DNA of 64,000 bases from Capnocytophaga granulosa ATCC 51502 (GTDB lineage: Bacteria; Bacteroidota; Bacteroidia; Flavobacteriales; Flavobacteriaceae), in contig NZ_KE150255.1 of assembly GCF_000411115.1 (NCBI RefSeq), positions 62,001 to 126,000 of the forward strand, written 5' to 3'. The translations under genes were made by a program, and so were the position numbers. How positions within the stretch are numbered: position 1 is the first letter of the stretch; each line of letters begins with the position of its first letter. A model generated the notes under the pieces. That model had not been told where the DNA came from, made no database searches, and saw only the letters and a list, made by a program, of their open reading frames with translations. This document shows positions 42,256 to 51,566 of this stretch, piece by piece.

Positions 42256-43182
42256 TTATGAATACGGATTTTCCTCAAACAAGTCTGCTACAGACCAGTA
42301 GCGGTCACCTGAGTCGTAATTCACAGTAAGTACTACTTCGTTTTCTTTGATTTCAGGGAGTTTCTTCGCAATAGCTGCCAAGGAAGTTCCTGTGGAGATA
42401 CCTCCTAAAATACCTTCAACTCTGGCCAAGCGACGGGTATAGTCATAAGCCTCGTCCTTGTCTATAGTGATGATCCCATCATAGATAGAAGTATTAAGCG
42501 TTTTAGGAATGAAACCTGTACCAATACCTTGTAGTGGGTGTGGTCCTGGCTTGTTACCGCTAAGCACGGCAGAGGTAGCAGGCTCTATACCAAAGACCTT
42601 CGTATGAGGGAACTTCGCCTTGAGTACTTCCCCTATACCAGAGAGGTGCCCGCCTGTTCCGATACCAGAGATAAAGTAATCCACTCCTTGTGGAAAGTCG
42701 GCCACAATCTCTTGAGCAGTGGTAAGGCGGTGTATTTCAGGGTTGGCAGGGTTTTCAAACTGTTGAGGAATCCAAGAGTTCGGAATAGAAGCAGCCAATT
42801 CTTTGGCTTTCTCTACGGCGCCTCCTGTTCCTTTTTCCTTAGGGGTAAGCACGAAAGATGCCCCATAAGCAGAAACAAGCTTACGGCGCTCCACACTCAT
42901 GGACTCAGGCATTACAAGTACGAGCTTGTAGCCCTTCACCGCTGCTACCAAGGCAAGTCCAACCCCTGTATTCCCTGAGGTAGGCTCTATAATTACGGTA
43001 TCTTTGTTGATAAGACCATCCTTCTCTGCCTTCTCAATCATGGCCAAGGCAATACGGTCTTTGATGCTTCCTCCTGGGTTGCTTTTTTCTAATTTGATCC
43101 AAACTTGGTTATTAGGGAAAAGTTTGGCAAGACGGATAACTGGAGTATTTCCAATAGCTCCTAAGATGTTGTTATACTTCAT
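42256..43182 (-). CDS. cysK: Cysteine synthase A
   Basis: 308 residues. PLP lysine Lys41 in '[13 protein letters not shown]', '[16 protein letters not shown]' (substrate Asn loop), '[18 protein letters not shown]' (phosphate cradle). It makes L-cysteine from O-acetylserine and sulfide. Lies 34 nt downstream of cysE on the same strand; the two enzymes normally form the cysteine synthase complex. The CysE C-terminal Ile needed for that complex is present. Confidence 0.96.
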   Translation of the reverse strand: MKYNNILGAIGNTPVIRLAKLFPNNQVWIKLEKSNPGGSIKDRIALAMIEKAEKDGLINKDTVIIEPTSGNTGVGLALVAAVKGYKLVLVMPESMSVERRKLVSAYGASFVLTPKEKGTGGAVEKAKELAASIPNSWIPQQFENPANPEIHRLTTAQEIVADFPQGVDYFISGIGTGGHLSGIGEVLKAKFPHTKVFGIEPATSAVLSGNKPGPHPLQGIGTGFIPKTLNTSIYDGIITIDKDEAYDYTRRLARVEGILGGISTGTSLAAIAKKLPEIKENEVVLTVNYDSGDRYWSVADLFEENPYS

Positions 43183-43216
43183 AAGATTTGTAAATTATGT
43201 TAATTAAAAAGTTCGT

Positions 43217-44041
43217 TTATATATGAAAAAAGATAGGTTCAGGTGATAGGCTCTTTTGCTTGGTGATCATCTCGCTCTTGTAGTAGATGACCGTATAGGG
43301 TTCTATACTTTCGGTAAGCCATACATTTCCCCCTATGGTACTGTCGTGACCTATCTGGCTATTACCCAATATGGTAGCTCCTGAATAGATCACCACATTG
43401 TCGCCTATCTTAGGGTGGCGGTCGGTGTTCATCTTATCCTTGGTAACCGAGAGCGCTCCGAGGGTTACCCCTTGGTATATCTTTACATTGTCGCCAATGA
43501 CGCAGGTCTCCCCGATAACGATTCCTGTACCATGGTCTATACAGAAGTTCCTTCCTATCCGTGCAGCGGGGTGTATGTCAATCCCTGTTCGGCTGTGCGC
43601 ATATTCTGACCATACACGCGCAAGGAGCTTCAGTCCTTGTAACCACAACTGGTGGGCAAGTCGGTGAATAGCAATGGCATAGAAACCAGGATAGGACATA
43701 TATACCTCCTCCAAGTTCTGAGCCGCAGGGTCATTCTCAAGTATAGCCCTTGCATCACAGAGCAAGAGTGGGTATATCTGGGTAATAGCTGCAAAAAACT
43801 GTTCTGTCTGCCTCTCGGTAGTCTCATGATCATTGAGGTAATCATACACTATGGCCGAGAGTTCCAAGCGCTTACCCCTGAGGCGCTGCTCTATTTCGTA
43901 ATTACTCTCACAATTGGTGTCGTCCAGATTGAATAACAAGCGGTAAAGTGCATCTACGAAATCCTCTGCCTTTTTCTTAGGGAAGGTGTTTTTCAGATAG
44001 CTTCTCTGTTCCAATATCAATTCCGTAAGGGTCTTCTCCAT
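43217..44041 (-). CDS. cysE: Serine O-acetyltransferase
   Basis: 274 residues. An N-terminal helical domain (1-135) precedes a left-handed beta-helix (about 150-250; 'GIDIHPAARIGRNFCIDHGTGIVIGETCVIGDNVKIYQGV'), with the catalytic Asp/His in 'IDHGTG'. It acetylates serine for cysteine synthesis. The tail ends in Ile ('PIFFHI'), the residue that docks into CysK. Long N-terminal domain as in the EpsC group. Promoter at 44116-44123. Confidence 0.93.
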   Translation of the reverse strand: MEKTLTELILEQRSYLKNTFPKKKAEDFVDALYRLLFNLDDTNCESNYEIEQRLRGKRLELSAIVYDYLNDHETTERQTEQFFAAITQIYPLLLCDARAILENDPAAQNLEEVYMSYPGFYAIAIHRLAHQLWLQGLKLLARVWSEYAHSRTGIDIHPAARIGRNFCIDHGTGIVIGETCVIGDNVKIYQGVTLGALSVTKDKMNTDRHPKIGDNVVIYSGATILGNSQIGHDSTIGGNVWLTESIEPYTVIYYKSEMITKQKSLSPEPIFFHI

Positions 44042-44115
44042 AGCGGTTACTGACTTATAGATTAGGTTTTAAAAAATAATATTCTTGTATAAAAAGAATA
44101 GTAAAAAATTCTTTG

Positions 44116-44123
44116 CAAAGGTA
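44116..44123 (-). promoter_or_regulatory. cysE: -7 promoter element of cysEK
   Basis: Minus-strand TACCTTTG, 75 nt before the cysE ATG. Confidence 0.6.
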
Positions 44124-44274
44124 CATCTTTTTTCCGAAAAAAAAAATTTAAACGAACTTTTTTCAAGAAAATTTTTTTTATCGTCGCAAATTTCAATACC
44201 TAAAAATACCATAGTTAATTGGTTATCAATTTGTTATCATTTTATAAAAACAGAAATTTTTGCAAAAAAATCAG

Positions 44275-44358
44275 TTATTAGTGGTCAGTGGTTTGTGGTC
44301 AGTGGTTTGTGGTCAGTGGTTTGTGGTTAGTGGTCAGTCTATTGCGACTAACCACTGT
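44275..44358. repeat. GTGGTCAGTGGTTT array
   Basis: Four GTGGTCAGTGGTTT units and the phrase 'GTGGTCAGTCTATTGCGACT' shared with 40396-40415. The rest of the gap 44124-44274 is A/T-rich spacer without a gene. Confidence 0.65.
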
Positions 44359-44439
44359 TAAATACTTAACACCATTTTTTATTGTATAAATTCTTACTTC
44401 TCCTCTCTCTTTTCCTTGACTTTGCCCTTTATGATATCG

Positions 44440-44447
44440 TAACTTTG
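44440..44447 (+). promoter_or_regulatory. -7 promoter element of the terminase-like gene
   Basis: TAACTTTG with TTG/TTTG elements at 44416-44424 upstream. Host-type promoter; leader of about 100 nt is mostly repeat. Confidence 0.55.
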
Positions 44448-44479
44448 CGGCACAATCAGTAGTCAGTAGTTAGACTTCA

Positions 44480-44554
44480 GTCATTAATCATTAATCATTG
44501 TTGGCATTAATCATTATTGGCATTAATCATTAATCATTATTGGCATTAATCATT
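44480..44554 (+). repeat. TTGGCATTAATCATTA array before terminase
   Basis: Three units of ATTGGCATTAATCATT plus CATTAATCATTA fillers, ending at the ATG. Inverted relative to the array at 42084-42183. Confidence 0.75.
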
Positions 44555-46513
44555 ATGAAAGAGGCTTTAGAAATTCTTTGGACATACGCTCGTCGTGAGC
44601 CTTTGGATAGCAATGGAGAGACGGTTGTCCCTACCATCAACAATAGTATTGCCGCTATCCGTATCATTATGCGCTTGGAAGGATGGGGAAGTGAAAAGCG
44701 AAAAATGAATAGTGAAAAGCGGGCAACGCATAATAAGCCAGCGTCCCATCGTAGGGGCGAATGGCAATTCGCCCAATCACAAAATGCCCAATCGCAATTC
44801 GTCCAATCCCAATATGTTCAACACAACACGGATAATAACAATTCCCAATTCACCCAATGTAACATAGACAACAACGATGATTACGACCAATATGAAGACG
44901 AATATACAGAGGGCGAATTGCTCAACGAGGGCGAATTGCCATTCGCCCCTACACCTGCTCAACACCAATTCGCTCAACACCAATTTACCCAACCCCAATC
45001 CACTCAACACCAATATCCCCAACCCAATACGGCTTACAACAATTACCCCTCCGAAGCCTACGCCTGCTTAGTAGCCCCCTCGCCTTCGGAGAGGGGGTTG
45101 GGGGAGAGGAACCTCCTATCCTTCACCCGTCATACACTCCCTGCTTTTGCCCCCGCCCCTTTCCACATCGCTTATTACGAGGTACTAACCCGCTTTGCTA
45201 TGGGAGAAATCAAAAAGCTAATGATTACCATGCCGCCCCAACACGGCAAGAGCGAAGGAGCGACCCGCCGCTTACCTGCTTTCGTTTTAGGACAAGACCC
45301 TGACAAGCGCATTGCTATTGTCTCTTACAATGCTATCAAAGCGCGTAAATTTAATAGGGAATTGCAACGTATCATGGACGATGACCGCTACTATGAGCTG
45401 TTTCCACAAACGCTCCTCGCGGGTCAGGCAAGCTACCAAGAACAAGGCCGACGTAGTCGCAACTACGCCCGCAACTCCGATGAGTGCGAAATTGTAGGCT
45501 ACCAAGGCAGCTTTAAAACGATAGGTGTAGGAGGTTCCCTAACTGGCGAACCTGTGGATATGCTCATCATGGACGACTTATACAAAGATGCTTCGTCGGC
45601 TTGGTCGCCAGTTATCAGGCAGAATGTGGCCGACTGGTACGATACGGTAGCCTCTACCCGTTTGCACAACGATAGCCAGCAGTTGTTGGTCTTTACCCGT
45701 TGGCACATGGAAGATTTAGCAGGACGCTTGCTCGAACAAGAGGGTGTATATGACCCTATTGAAAACCCGCAAGGTTGGTTATTGGTGAGCTTCCCCGCTA
45801 TACAGAACAGGCCGCCAAGCGAACAAGACCCCAGAGCAGAAGGCGAACCTTTGTGGCCTGAACGGCATAGCCTAAGTAAGTTACTCGAAATCAAAGGTCG
45901 CTCCCCAACCGTTTTTGAAAGTTTGTACCAACAGAATCCACAGCCTTCCCAAGGGTTGATGTATGAGGAATTTACTTGTTACACCGACTTGCCTTCTCGT
46001 TCCTACTCAGTAGCGTATATAGATGCGGCCGATAGTGGGGCGGATTACCTATGCGCTCTATTTTATAAGGAGGCGGAGGACGGCAATTACATTACCGATG
46101 TACTCTACACCAAAGACCCTATGGAAGTTACCGAAACAACCCTGACTTATATGCTCCAGCAACACCAGGTAGAGCGCTGCCATATCGAGAGTAACAACGG
46201 CGGCAACCTCTTTGTCAGCAACCTGCAACAACGTTCGTGGGACACAGGCAACCGACTGACGCGCTTTAATCCGTTTCATCAGAATCAGAACAAGACAGCA
46301 AGGATTTTTGCTGCTTCTGCCTCAGTACAAAAACTGATTAAGATGCCTCTGGATTGGAAAAAGCGTTTCCCTAAGTTTGCTCGCGACCTGATGGGTTACC
46401 TTCGCGTGGGTACCAACGCCCATGACGATGCCCCCGATGCGCTCACTGGCTCCATAGAGTGTCGCCAGCCCCCCAAGAGGGTCAGCGTGGCGGAGATGTT
46501 TGGAAGGATTTAA
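44555..46513 (+). CDS. Phage terminase large-subunit-like protein with repeat-derived insert
   Basis: 652 residues from ATG 44555. The ATPase part (about 190-430) shows 'TMPPQHGKSEGATRRLPAFVL' (Walker A-like), 'DMLIMDDLYKDASS' (Walker B) and 'LLVFTRWHMEDLAGRL'; the C-terminal nuclease part has 'AYIDAADSGADYLCALF' and 'HIESNNGG'. Between the N-terminal helix and the ATPase, about residues 46-186 are Gln/Asn-rich and are encoded by genomic repeats: a GTGAAAA array (44691-44722), inverted GGGCGAAT motifs (44755-44774, about 44907-44960) and a 42-bp G/C-rich repeat (45071-45112). No portal or capsid genes nearby; it is an orphan. Function in the host is unknown. Confidence 0.75.
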   Translation: MKEALEILWTYARREPLDSNGETVVPTINNSIAAIRIIMRLEGWGSEKRKMNSEKRATHNKPASHRRGEWQFAQSQNAQSQFVQSQYVQHNTDNNNSQFTQCNIDNNDDYDQYEDEYTEGELLNEGELPFAPTPAQHQFAQHQFTQPQSTQHQYPQPNTAYNNYPSEAYACLVAPSPSERGLGERNLLSFTRHTLPAFAPAPFHIAYYEVLTRFAMGEIKKLMITMPPQHGKSEGATRRLPAFVLGQDPDKRIAIVSYNAIKARKFNRELQRIMDDDRYYELFPQTLLAGQASYQEQGRRSRNYARNSDECEIVGYQGSFKTIGVGGSLTGEPVDMLIMDDLYKDASSAWSPVIRQNVADWYDTVASTRLHNDSQQLLVFTRWHMEDLAGRLLEQEGVYDPIENPQGWLLVSFPAIQNRPPSEQDPRAEGEPLWPERHSLSKLLEIKGRSPTVFESLYQQNPQPSQGLMYEEFTCYTDLPSRSYSVAYIDAADSGADYLCALFYKEAEDGNYITDVLYTKDPMEVTETTLTYMLQQHQVERCHIESNNGGNLFVSNLQQRSWDTGNRLTRFNPFHQNQNKTARIFAASASVQKLIKMPLDWKKRFPKFARDLMGYLRVGTNAHDDAPDALTGSIECRQPPKRVSVAEMFGRI

Positions 46514-46612
46514 GCGAATAGTGAAAAGTGAATAGTGAAAAACGCTATTTAGGCGCTCACTCTTCACTAATAACTCTTCACTTTTCACTGGTCATTTGTC
46601 ATTATTTTTTCG
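46514..46612. repeat. GTGAATAGTGAAAA inverted array
   Basis: Direct GTGAAAAGTGAATA units followed by inverted TTCACTTTTC units between the terminase and the metal genes. Confidence 0.6.
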
Positions 46613-46620
46613 TATTTTTG
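46613..46620 (+). promoter_or_regulatory. -7 promoter element of the metal-efflux locus
   Basis: TATTTTTG, 5 nt before the ATG at 46626, so the leader would be almost absent. Confidence 0.45.
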
Positions 46621-46625
46621 CCCCC

Positions 46626-46955
46626 ATGAAGTACCTCTCTCTTTTATTAAGCATATACCTATGGGCGCTCACGGCAGTGCCCTGCTCCGATATGCCTAAT
46701 ATAGAGCAAGATAATGTACGCTATTCCACTATAAGCCAAGCAGATACCTCTTCAGAGCACGAACACTCTCATTCGGATATATGTTCGCCTTTCTGTGTAT
46801 GTGCCTGCTGCCAAGTGCTTATTGTTTTTCCTTTTTCACCTACTTTTACCCTACAAGTCCCTATCACAAACGTAGATATGGACTATAATACTCACTACAC
46901 CTACAAAAAGGTAATGGCCTATTATGGCGCTATTTGGACACCTCCTAAGGTATAA
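46626..46955 (+). CDS. Small exported His/Cys-rich protein (DUF6660-like)
   Basis: 109 residues from ATG 46626: signal-like helix 'MKYLSLLLSIYLWALTAVPC', then 'SSEHEHSHSDICSPFCVCACCQV', a metal-binding cluster of His and Cys, then a hydrophobic stretch. Proteins of this kind precede Cus/Czc efflux genes in Bacteroidota (DUF6660). Probably a periplasmic metal sensor or carrier for the pump that follows; this is inference from position. Confidence 0.7.
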   Translation: MKYLSLLLSIYLWALTAVPCSDMPNIEQDNVRYSTISQADTSSEHEHSHSDICSPFCVCACCQVLIVFPFSPTFTLQVPITNVDMDYNTHYTYKKVMAYYGAIWTPPKV

Positions 46956-47059
46956 CCCATATCCCTCCTGATAAAAACAATCCATGTAAATCGCACAGGA
47001 GAAGTTTTTTAGTATTTGTGTAGATAACCATACTTTGGAGGGACATTTATTACTATTCA

Positions 47060-47200
47060 TTAAGTTTCGCAGGTTCTGTAACCTATTGATATTCAAAACC
47101 TCACACACCCAGCTGTGAGGGGAGGTTTGTTTTGTTAAATATTGATTTACAATTAATTACAAAACTAATTATAATCCAAAAATGACTTATGAAACTTAAA
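47060..47200. mobile_element. MITE-like element R1, deleted copy D
   Basis: 141 bp: TTAAGTTTCGCAGGTTCTGT at the left and TGACTTATGAAACTTAAA at the right, with the middle lost and the core CCTCACACACCCAGCTGTGAGG. No target duplication found. It separates the small exported protein gene from the pump genes. Confidence 0.65.
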
Positions 47201-47226
47201 TCATTAACCATTAATCGTTATTAAAG

Positions 47227-50200
47227 GTGTTAGATAAAATCATTCTTTTTAGTATCAAAAACAAGATTTTTGTAGCCCTGATGACCCTCGCCCTTATCCT
47301 ATGGGGCGTATGGAGCGCTACAAAACTCCCTATAGATGCCGTACCCGATATTACCAACAATCAGGTTCAGATTATCACCTCCACCCCTACCTTGGCCTCA
47401 CAGGAGGTAGAACAACTCGTTACTTTCCCTATTGAGCAGGCCATTGCCAATATCCCTGGACTGGAGGAGACTCGTAGTATTTCCCGCTTTGGTCTCTCGG
47501 TCATTACGGCCGTTTTTACGGAGGATATGGACATCTATTTTGCTCGCCAGTTGGTCAGTGAGAAGCTCAAGGAAGCCCAAGAGCAAATTCCCGCTGGCAT
47601 AGGCACTCCCGAACTCTCCCCTGTGAGTACAGGACTGGGCGAGGTATATCAGTATATTATTCGTCCCACCAAGGAGAGCAAGAACAAATATTCGGCCAAA
47701 GACCTCCGCACCATGCAGGACTGGATTGTCGCACGCCAGCTATATGGTACCAAGGGCATAGCCGAAATCAATAGCTTCGGAGGCGAACTCAAGCAGTACG
47801 AGGTGGTTATCGACCCCAACCGTCTCCGTGCCATGGGTGTGAGTGTCAGTGATATCTTCACTGCCTTGGAGCAGAATAACCAAAACACGGGTGGTGCTTA
47901 TATTGACAAGCGCCCCAATGCCTACTTTATCCGTGGAATAGGTGTGGCTACCTCCCTCATGGATGTGGGCAATATTGCCATTGGCAAGCACAACCCTCCA
48001 CTTTTTATTAAGGATGTTGCCGAACTACGCTTAGGCAGTGCTATTCGCTATGGAGCGCTAACCTACAATGGCGAGGTGGATGCCGTCGGCGGAGTGGTCA
48101 TGATGCTCAAGGGCGAAAACAGCCACCAGGTAGTTAGCCGTATCAAGGAAAAACTCCCAACCATACAGCAGTCTCTCCCTGAAGATATCGTCATTGAACC
48201 TTTCTTAGACCGCACCGACTTGGTACAGCGGGCAATCCATACGGTAGAGAAAAACCTCTTAGAAGGTGCCCTGATTGTCATCTTTGTCTTGGTGCTTTTC
48301 TTGGGCAACCTGCGTGCAGGGCTGATTGTGGCCACTGCCATTCCGCTCTCCCTACTCTTTGCCTTGGGCATGATGCAGCTCTTTGGAGTAAGTGCCAACC
48401 TGATGAGCTTGGGCGCCATAGACTTCGGTATCATTGTAGATGGTTCGGTCATCGTGGTAGAGGCCGTCATGCATCACCTATCTTTACGTAAAACCACCAC
48501 AAGGCTCACTCAGGCTCAAATGGACCAGGAGGTCTATCACTCTGCTTCTAAGATACGCAGCGGTGCTGCCTTTGGCGAGATTATTATCCTTATGGTGTAT
48601 ATCCCTATCCTTACCTTGGTCGGAGTAGAGGGCAAGATGTTCCGCCCTATGGCCGAGACGGTGGTTTTTGCTATCTTAGGAGCTTTGCTGCTCTCCCTGA
48701 CTTATATTCCTGCCATGAGTGCTTGGCTCTTGCCCAAACAGCAGCACCACAAGCGCACTTTCTCTGACAGAATGATCGCCTGGCTTAACAGCCATTACCA
48801 ACCGCTTTTCTCTCGCTCTATCCGCCTAAGAGGTTGGGTAATAGGCAGTACAGTAGGACTATTTTTGCTTTCAGCTGGTATTTTTAGCCGTATGGGAGGC
48901 GAGTTTATTCCTCAGTTGCAGGAAGGTGATTTTGCCTTCCACTGTATCCTGCCACAAGGAACATCGCTCAGCCAGAGCTTGGAGACTTCTATGCAGGCCT
49001 CTCGCCTGATTCGTGAGTTTCAGGAAGTCAAAATGGTTATCGGGAAAACGGGCTCTGCCGAAGTGCCTACCGACCCTATGCCCTTAGAAACGTCCGACTT
49101 AATAATTGTACTCAAGCCACAGAACGAATGGAAAAGCGGTCGCTCTTTTGACCAGCTGGGCGACGCTATTATTGAGCGCCTTAAGGATATACCTGGGGTC
49201 TTCTTTGAGAAAAACCAACCTATTCAGATGCGTTTTAACGAACTAATGACAGGTATCAGACAAGATGTGGCCGTCAAGATCTTCGGGGAGAATATGGATA
49301 CCCTCGCCCTCTATGCCCAGAAGGTAAGCCAACTGATTCAGAAAGTAGAGGGGGCTACCTCCCCACAAGTGGAAAAGGTAACAGGCCTTCCCCAGATTAG
49401 CGTTACTTACGATCGCCTACGCTTGGCCAACTATGGACTTTCCGTCCAGCAGGTCAATGAGGTGCTTAGCACAGCCTTTGCAGGTAAGAGTGCGGGAGTG
49501 ATCTTCGAGAACGAACGCCGTTTTGACCTAGTGGTACGCCTCGATAGCCTCTACCGTACAGGAATTGACGATGTGCAGAATATGATGGTGGCCACACAGA
49601 ACGGACAGATTCCCATGAGCCAAATCGCTTCTATTAAGTATGAGTTGGGTCCTGCTCAAATCAGCCGTGAGGCAGGTAAGCGTCGTATCGTCATAGGGTT
49701 CAATGTACAAGGCCGAGACGTTCAGAGTGTGGTGGGCGATATACAGCAGAAACTCAAGGAGGTCAAACTTCCCACGGGCTATTACTTTACCTATGGGGGT
49801 CAGTTTGAGAACCTCCAACAGGCTACCAATAGGCTCTTGGTGGCCGTTCCTGTGGCCTTGCTGCTCATTTTCTCCCTGCTTTACTTGGCTTTCCACTCGG
49901 TGGGACAAGCCTTGCTTATCTTCAGTGCTATTCCTATGAGTGCCATAGGAGGTGTATTGGCCTTGCTCCTTCGGGGAATGCCCTTTAGTATCAGTGCGGG
50001 CATTGGCTTTATTGCACTCTTCGGTGTGGCAGTGCTCAACGGGATTGTGCTTATTGGCACTTTTAATTCCCTTAAAAAAGAGGGTATGTCCAACCTGCTA
50101 CATAGGGTGATTATAGGTACCGAAATGCGTCTGCGTCCAGTGCTAATGACTGCCATGGTAGCCAGCCTTGGCTTCCTACCTATGGCGCTAAGCCAAGGCG

Positions 50201-51561
50201 CAGGGGCAGAAGTACAACGCCCCTTAGCTACAGTGGTTATCGGTGGCTTGGTATCGGCTACCTTCTTGACACTCTTTGTCTTGCCTTTGCTATATTTGTC
50301 CTTTAATAGTACCCTCCTCTTACCTTGGCGTAAGGCGACCAAAGGGCTTGCCTTAGGGGTACTGCTCCTTAGCCCGATTGCCCTGCAAGCTCAAAGGCAA
50401 TATACCATGGCTGAAATAGAACAAATAGCCCTCAAGAACAATGGAGTGATTAAGGCAGCGCAAGCCAAACTTCAAGAGGCAACAGCCAAAGAACATACCG
50501 CATGGGAGCTGCCAAAAACCGACCTGACCGCACAGTATGGCCAGTATAGCAGTCCCGAAAAAGACCTATCTGTGGCCATCTCGCAGTCTATTCCTTTCCC
50601 TACCGTATTTGCCGCTCGCAAAAGCCTCTATCAGGCGGAGACACAATTGCAAAAAGGACAATTAGCCCTTGAGCAGAATGAGCTTCTCAGGCAGGTGCGT
50701 ACCCAGTACCAGCAATTGCAGTACTTAGCCTTTAAGCAACAGCAGCTCTTGCAGCTCGATAGCCTCTTTAGCGATTTTATCCGCATCGCCGAAGTACGCT
50801 TCAAGGCAGGCGATACCAAGAAGATTGATATCAATACCGCTCAGGTGAAAAAAGGGGAAATCACCCTATTGCTTAGGCAAAACCAATTGGCACAGCAAGC
50901 AGCCTATCGCAACCTATATACCCTTGTTCAAGCCGAAGAAGACTTTCAAGTAGCACAACTGACCGAATACGAACCTTTATTAATAACTGAAGTAGCGAAT
51001 CCTGAACCCTCTTTGCACCCCTTAGTACATCTGAGCTATTTGCAAGCCATCATCGCCATGCGTGCTCAGTACTTAGAGCGTGCGCAGGCTTGGCCTGACC
51101 TTACACTGGGCTATACCAACCAGTCCCTCATCGGTATGCAGACCATAGGCGGGGTAGAGACCTATGCGGATATTCATAAGCGCTTCCACTTTGTCTCCAT
51201 TGGACTGTCTCTGCCGATCTTTACCGCTACTCGCAGCAAAGCAAAAACCTATGAACACCAGAAGCAGGCAGCTTTAGAAGAAGCCCACCAAGCAGAAAAA
51301 GAGCTTAAAACCCGCTGGGTAAATCTTCAGGAGGAATACCAGCTGTATGTGCAAAAGTACCAGTTCTACAAAAACGAAGCCCTCCCCGAAGCCGAGCGTA
51401 TTGTCAAGGCGAACCAACTGGGCTATAGCGCTGGAGAAATCAGCTATGTGGAGTTTCTTTACACTCTACAGACTGCTGTAGATACACGCCTGTCTTACCT
51501 AGAAAGTATCGAGGCGCTCAACCAAAAAGTAATAGAAATACAATCCCTTCTAAACCAGTAA
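47227..51561 (+). CDS. CusA/CzcA heavy-metal RND pump fused to a TolC-like domain
   Basis: Residues 1-1030 are a heavy-metal RND transporter: 'LPIDAVPDITNNQVQI', 'GAIDFGIIVDGSVIVVEAVM' with the proton-relay Asp near 405, and twelve membrane helices. Then a hydrophobic 'GLALGVLLLSPIALQAQ' (about 1040-1056), which looks like a TolC signal peptide, leads into an outer-membrane efflux domain (1057-1444; helical hairpins, 'AISQSIPFPTVFAARK', 'LGYSAGEISYVEFL'). One polypeptide thus carries pump and outer duct. GTG start. With the adaptor behind it, it expels Cu/Ag or Zn/Co/Cd. Such fusions are common in Bacteroidota. Confidence 0.92.
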   Translation: MLDKIILFSIKNKIFVALMTLALILWGVWSATKLPIDAVPDITNNQVQIITSTPTLASQEVEQLVTFPIEQAIANIPGLEETRSISRFGLSVITAVFTEDMDIYFARQLVSEKLKEAQEQIPAGIGTPELSPVSTGLGEVYQYIIRPTKESKNKYSAKDLRTMQDWIVARQLYGTKGIAEINSFGGELKQYEVVIDPNRLRAMGVSVSDIFTALEQNNQNTGGAYIDKRPNAYFIRGIGVATSLMDVGNIAIGKHNPPLFIKDVAELRLGSAIRYGALTYNGEVDAVGGVVMMLKGENSHQVVSRIKEKLPTIQQSLPEDIVIEPFLDRTDLVQRAIHTVEKNLLEGALIVIFVLVLFLGNLRAGLIVATAIPLSLLFALGMMQLFGVSANLMSLGAIDFGIIVDGSVIVVEAVMHHLSLRKTTTRLTQAQMDQEVYHSASKIRSGAAFGEIIILMVYIPILTLVGVEGKMFRPMAETVVFAILGALLLSLTYIPAMSAWLLPKQQHHKRTFSDRMIAWLNSHYQPLFSRSIRLRGWVIGSTVGLFLLSAGIFSRMGGEFIPQLQEGDFAFHCILPQGTSLSQSLETSMQASRLIREFQEVKMVIGKTGSAEVPTDPMPLETSDLIIVLKPQNEWKSGRSFDQLGDAIIERLKDIPGVFFEKNQPIQMRFNELMTGIRQDVAVKIFGENMDTLALYAQKVSQLIQKVEGATSPQVEKVTGLPQISVTYDRLRLANYGLSVQQVNEVLSTAFAGKSAGVIFENERRFDLVVRLDSLYRTGIDDVQNMMVATQNGQIPMSQIASIKYELGPAQISREAGKRRIVIGFNVQGRDVQSVVGDIQQKLKEVKLPTGYYFTYGGQFENLQQATNRLLVAVPVALLLIFSLLYLAFHSVGQALLIFSAIPMSAIGGVLALLLRGMPFSISAGIGFIALFGVAVLNGIVLIGTFNSLKKEGMSNLLHRVIIGTEMRLRPVLMTAMVASLGFLPMALSQGAGAEVQRPLATVVIGGLVSATFLTLFVLPLLYLSFNSTLLLPWRKATKGLALGVLLLSPIALQAQRQYTMAEIEQIALKNNGVIKAAQAKLQEATAKEHTAWELPKTDLTAQYGQYSSPEKDLSVAISQSIPFPTVFAARKSLYQAETQLQKGQLALEQNELLRQVRTQYQQLQYLAFKQQQLLQLDSLFSDFIRIAEVRFKAGDTKKIDINTAQVKKGEITLLLRQNQLAQQAAYRNLYTLVQAEEDFQVAQLTEYEPLLITEVANPEPSLHPLVHLSYLQAIIAMRAQYLERAQAWPDLTLGYTNQSLIGMQTIGGVETYADIHKRFHFVSIGLSLPIFTATRSKAKTYEHQKQAALEEAHQAEKELKTRWVNLQEEYQLYVQKYQFYKNEALPEAERIVKANQLGYSAGEISYVEFLYTLQTAVDTRLSYLESIEALNQKVIEIQSLLNQ

Positions 51562-51566
51562 AACAA

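Noticed and set aside
44540..44554. TTG start for the terminase-like gene
   Set aside because: The extra five codons come from the repeat array; the ATG at 44555 is the natural start.
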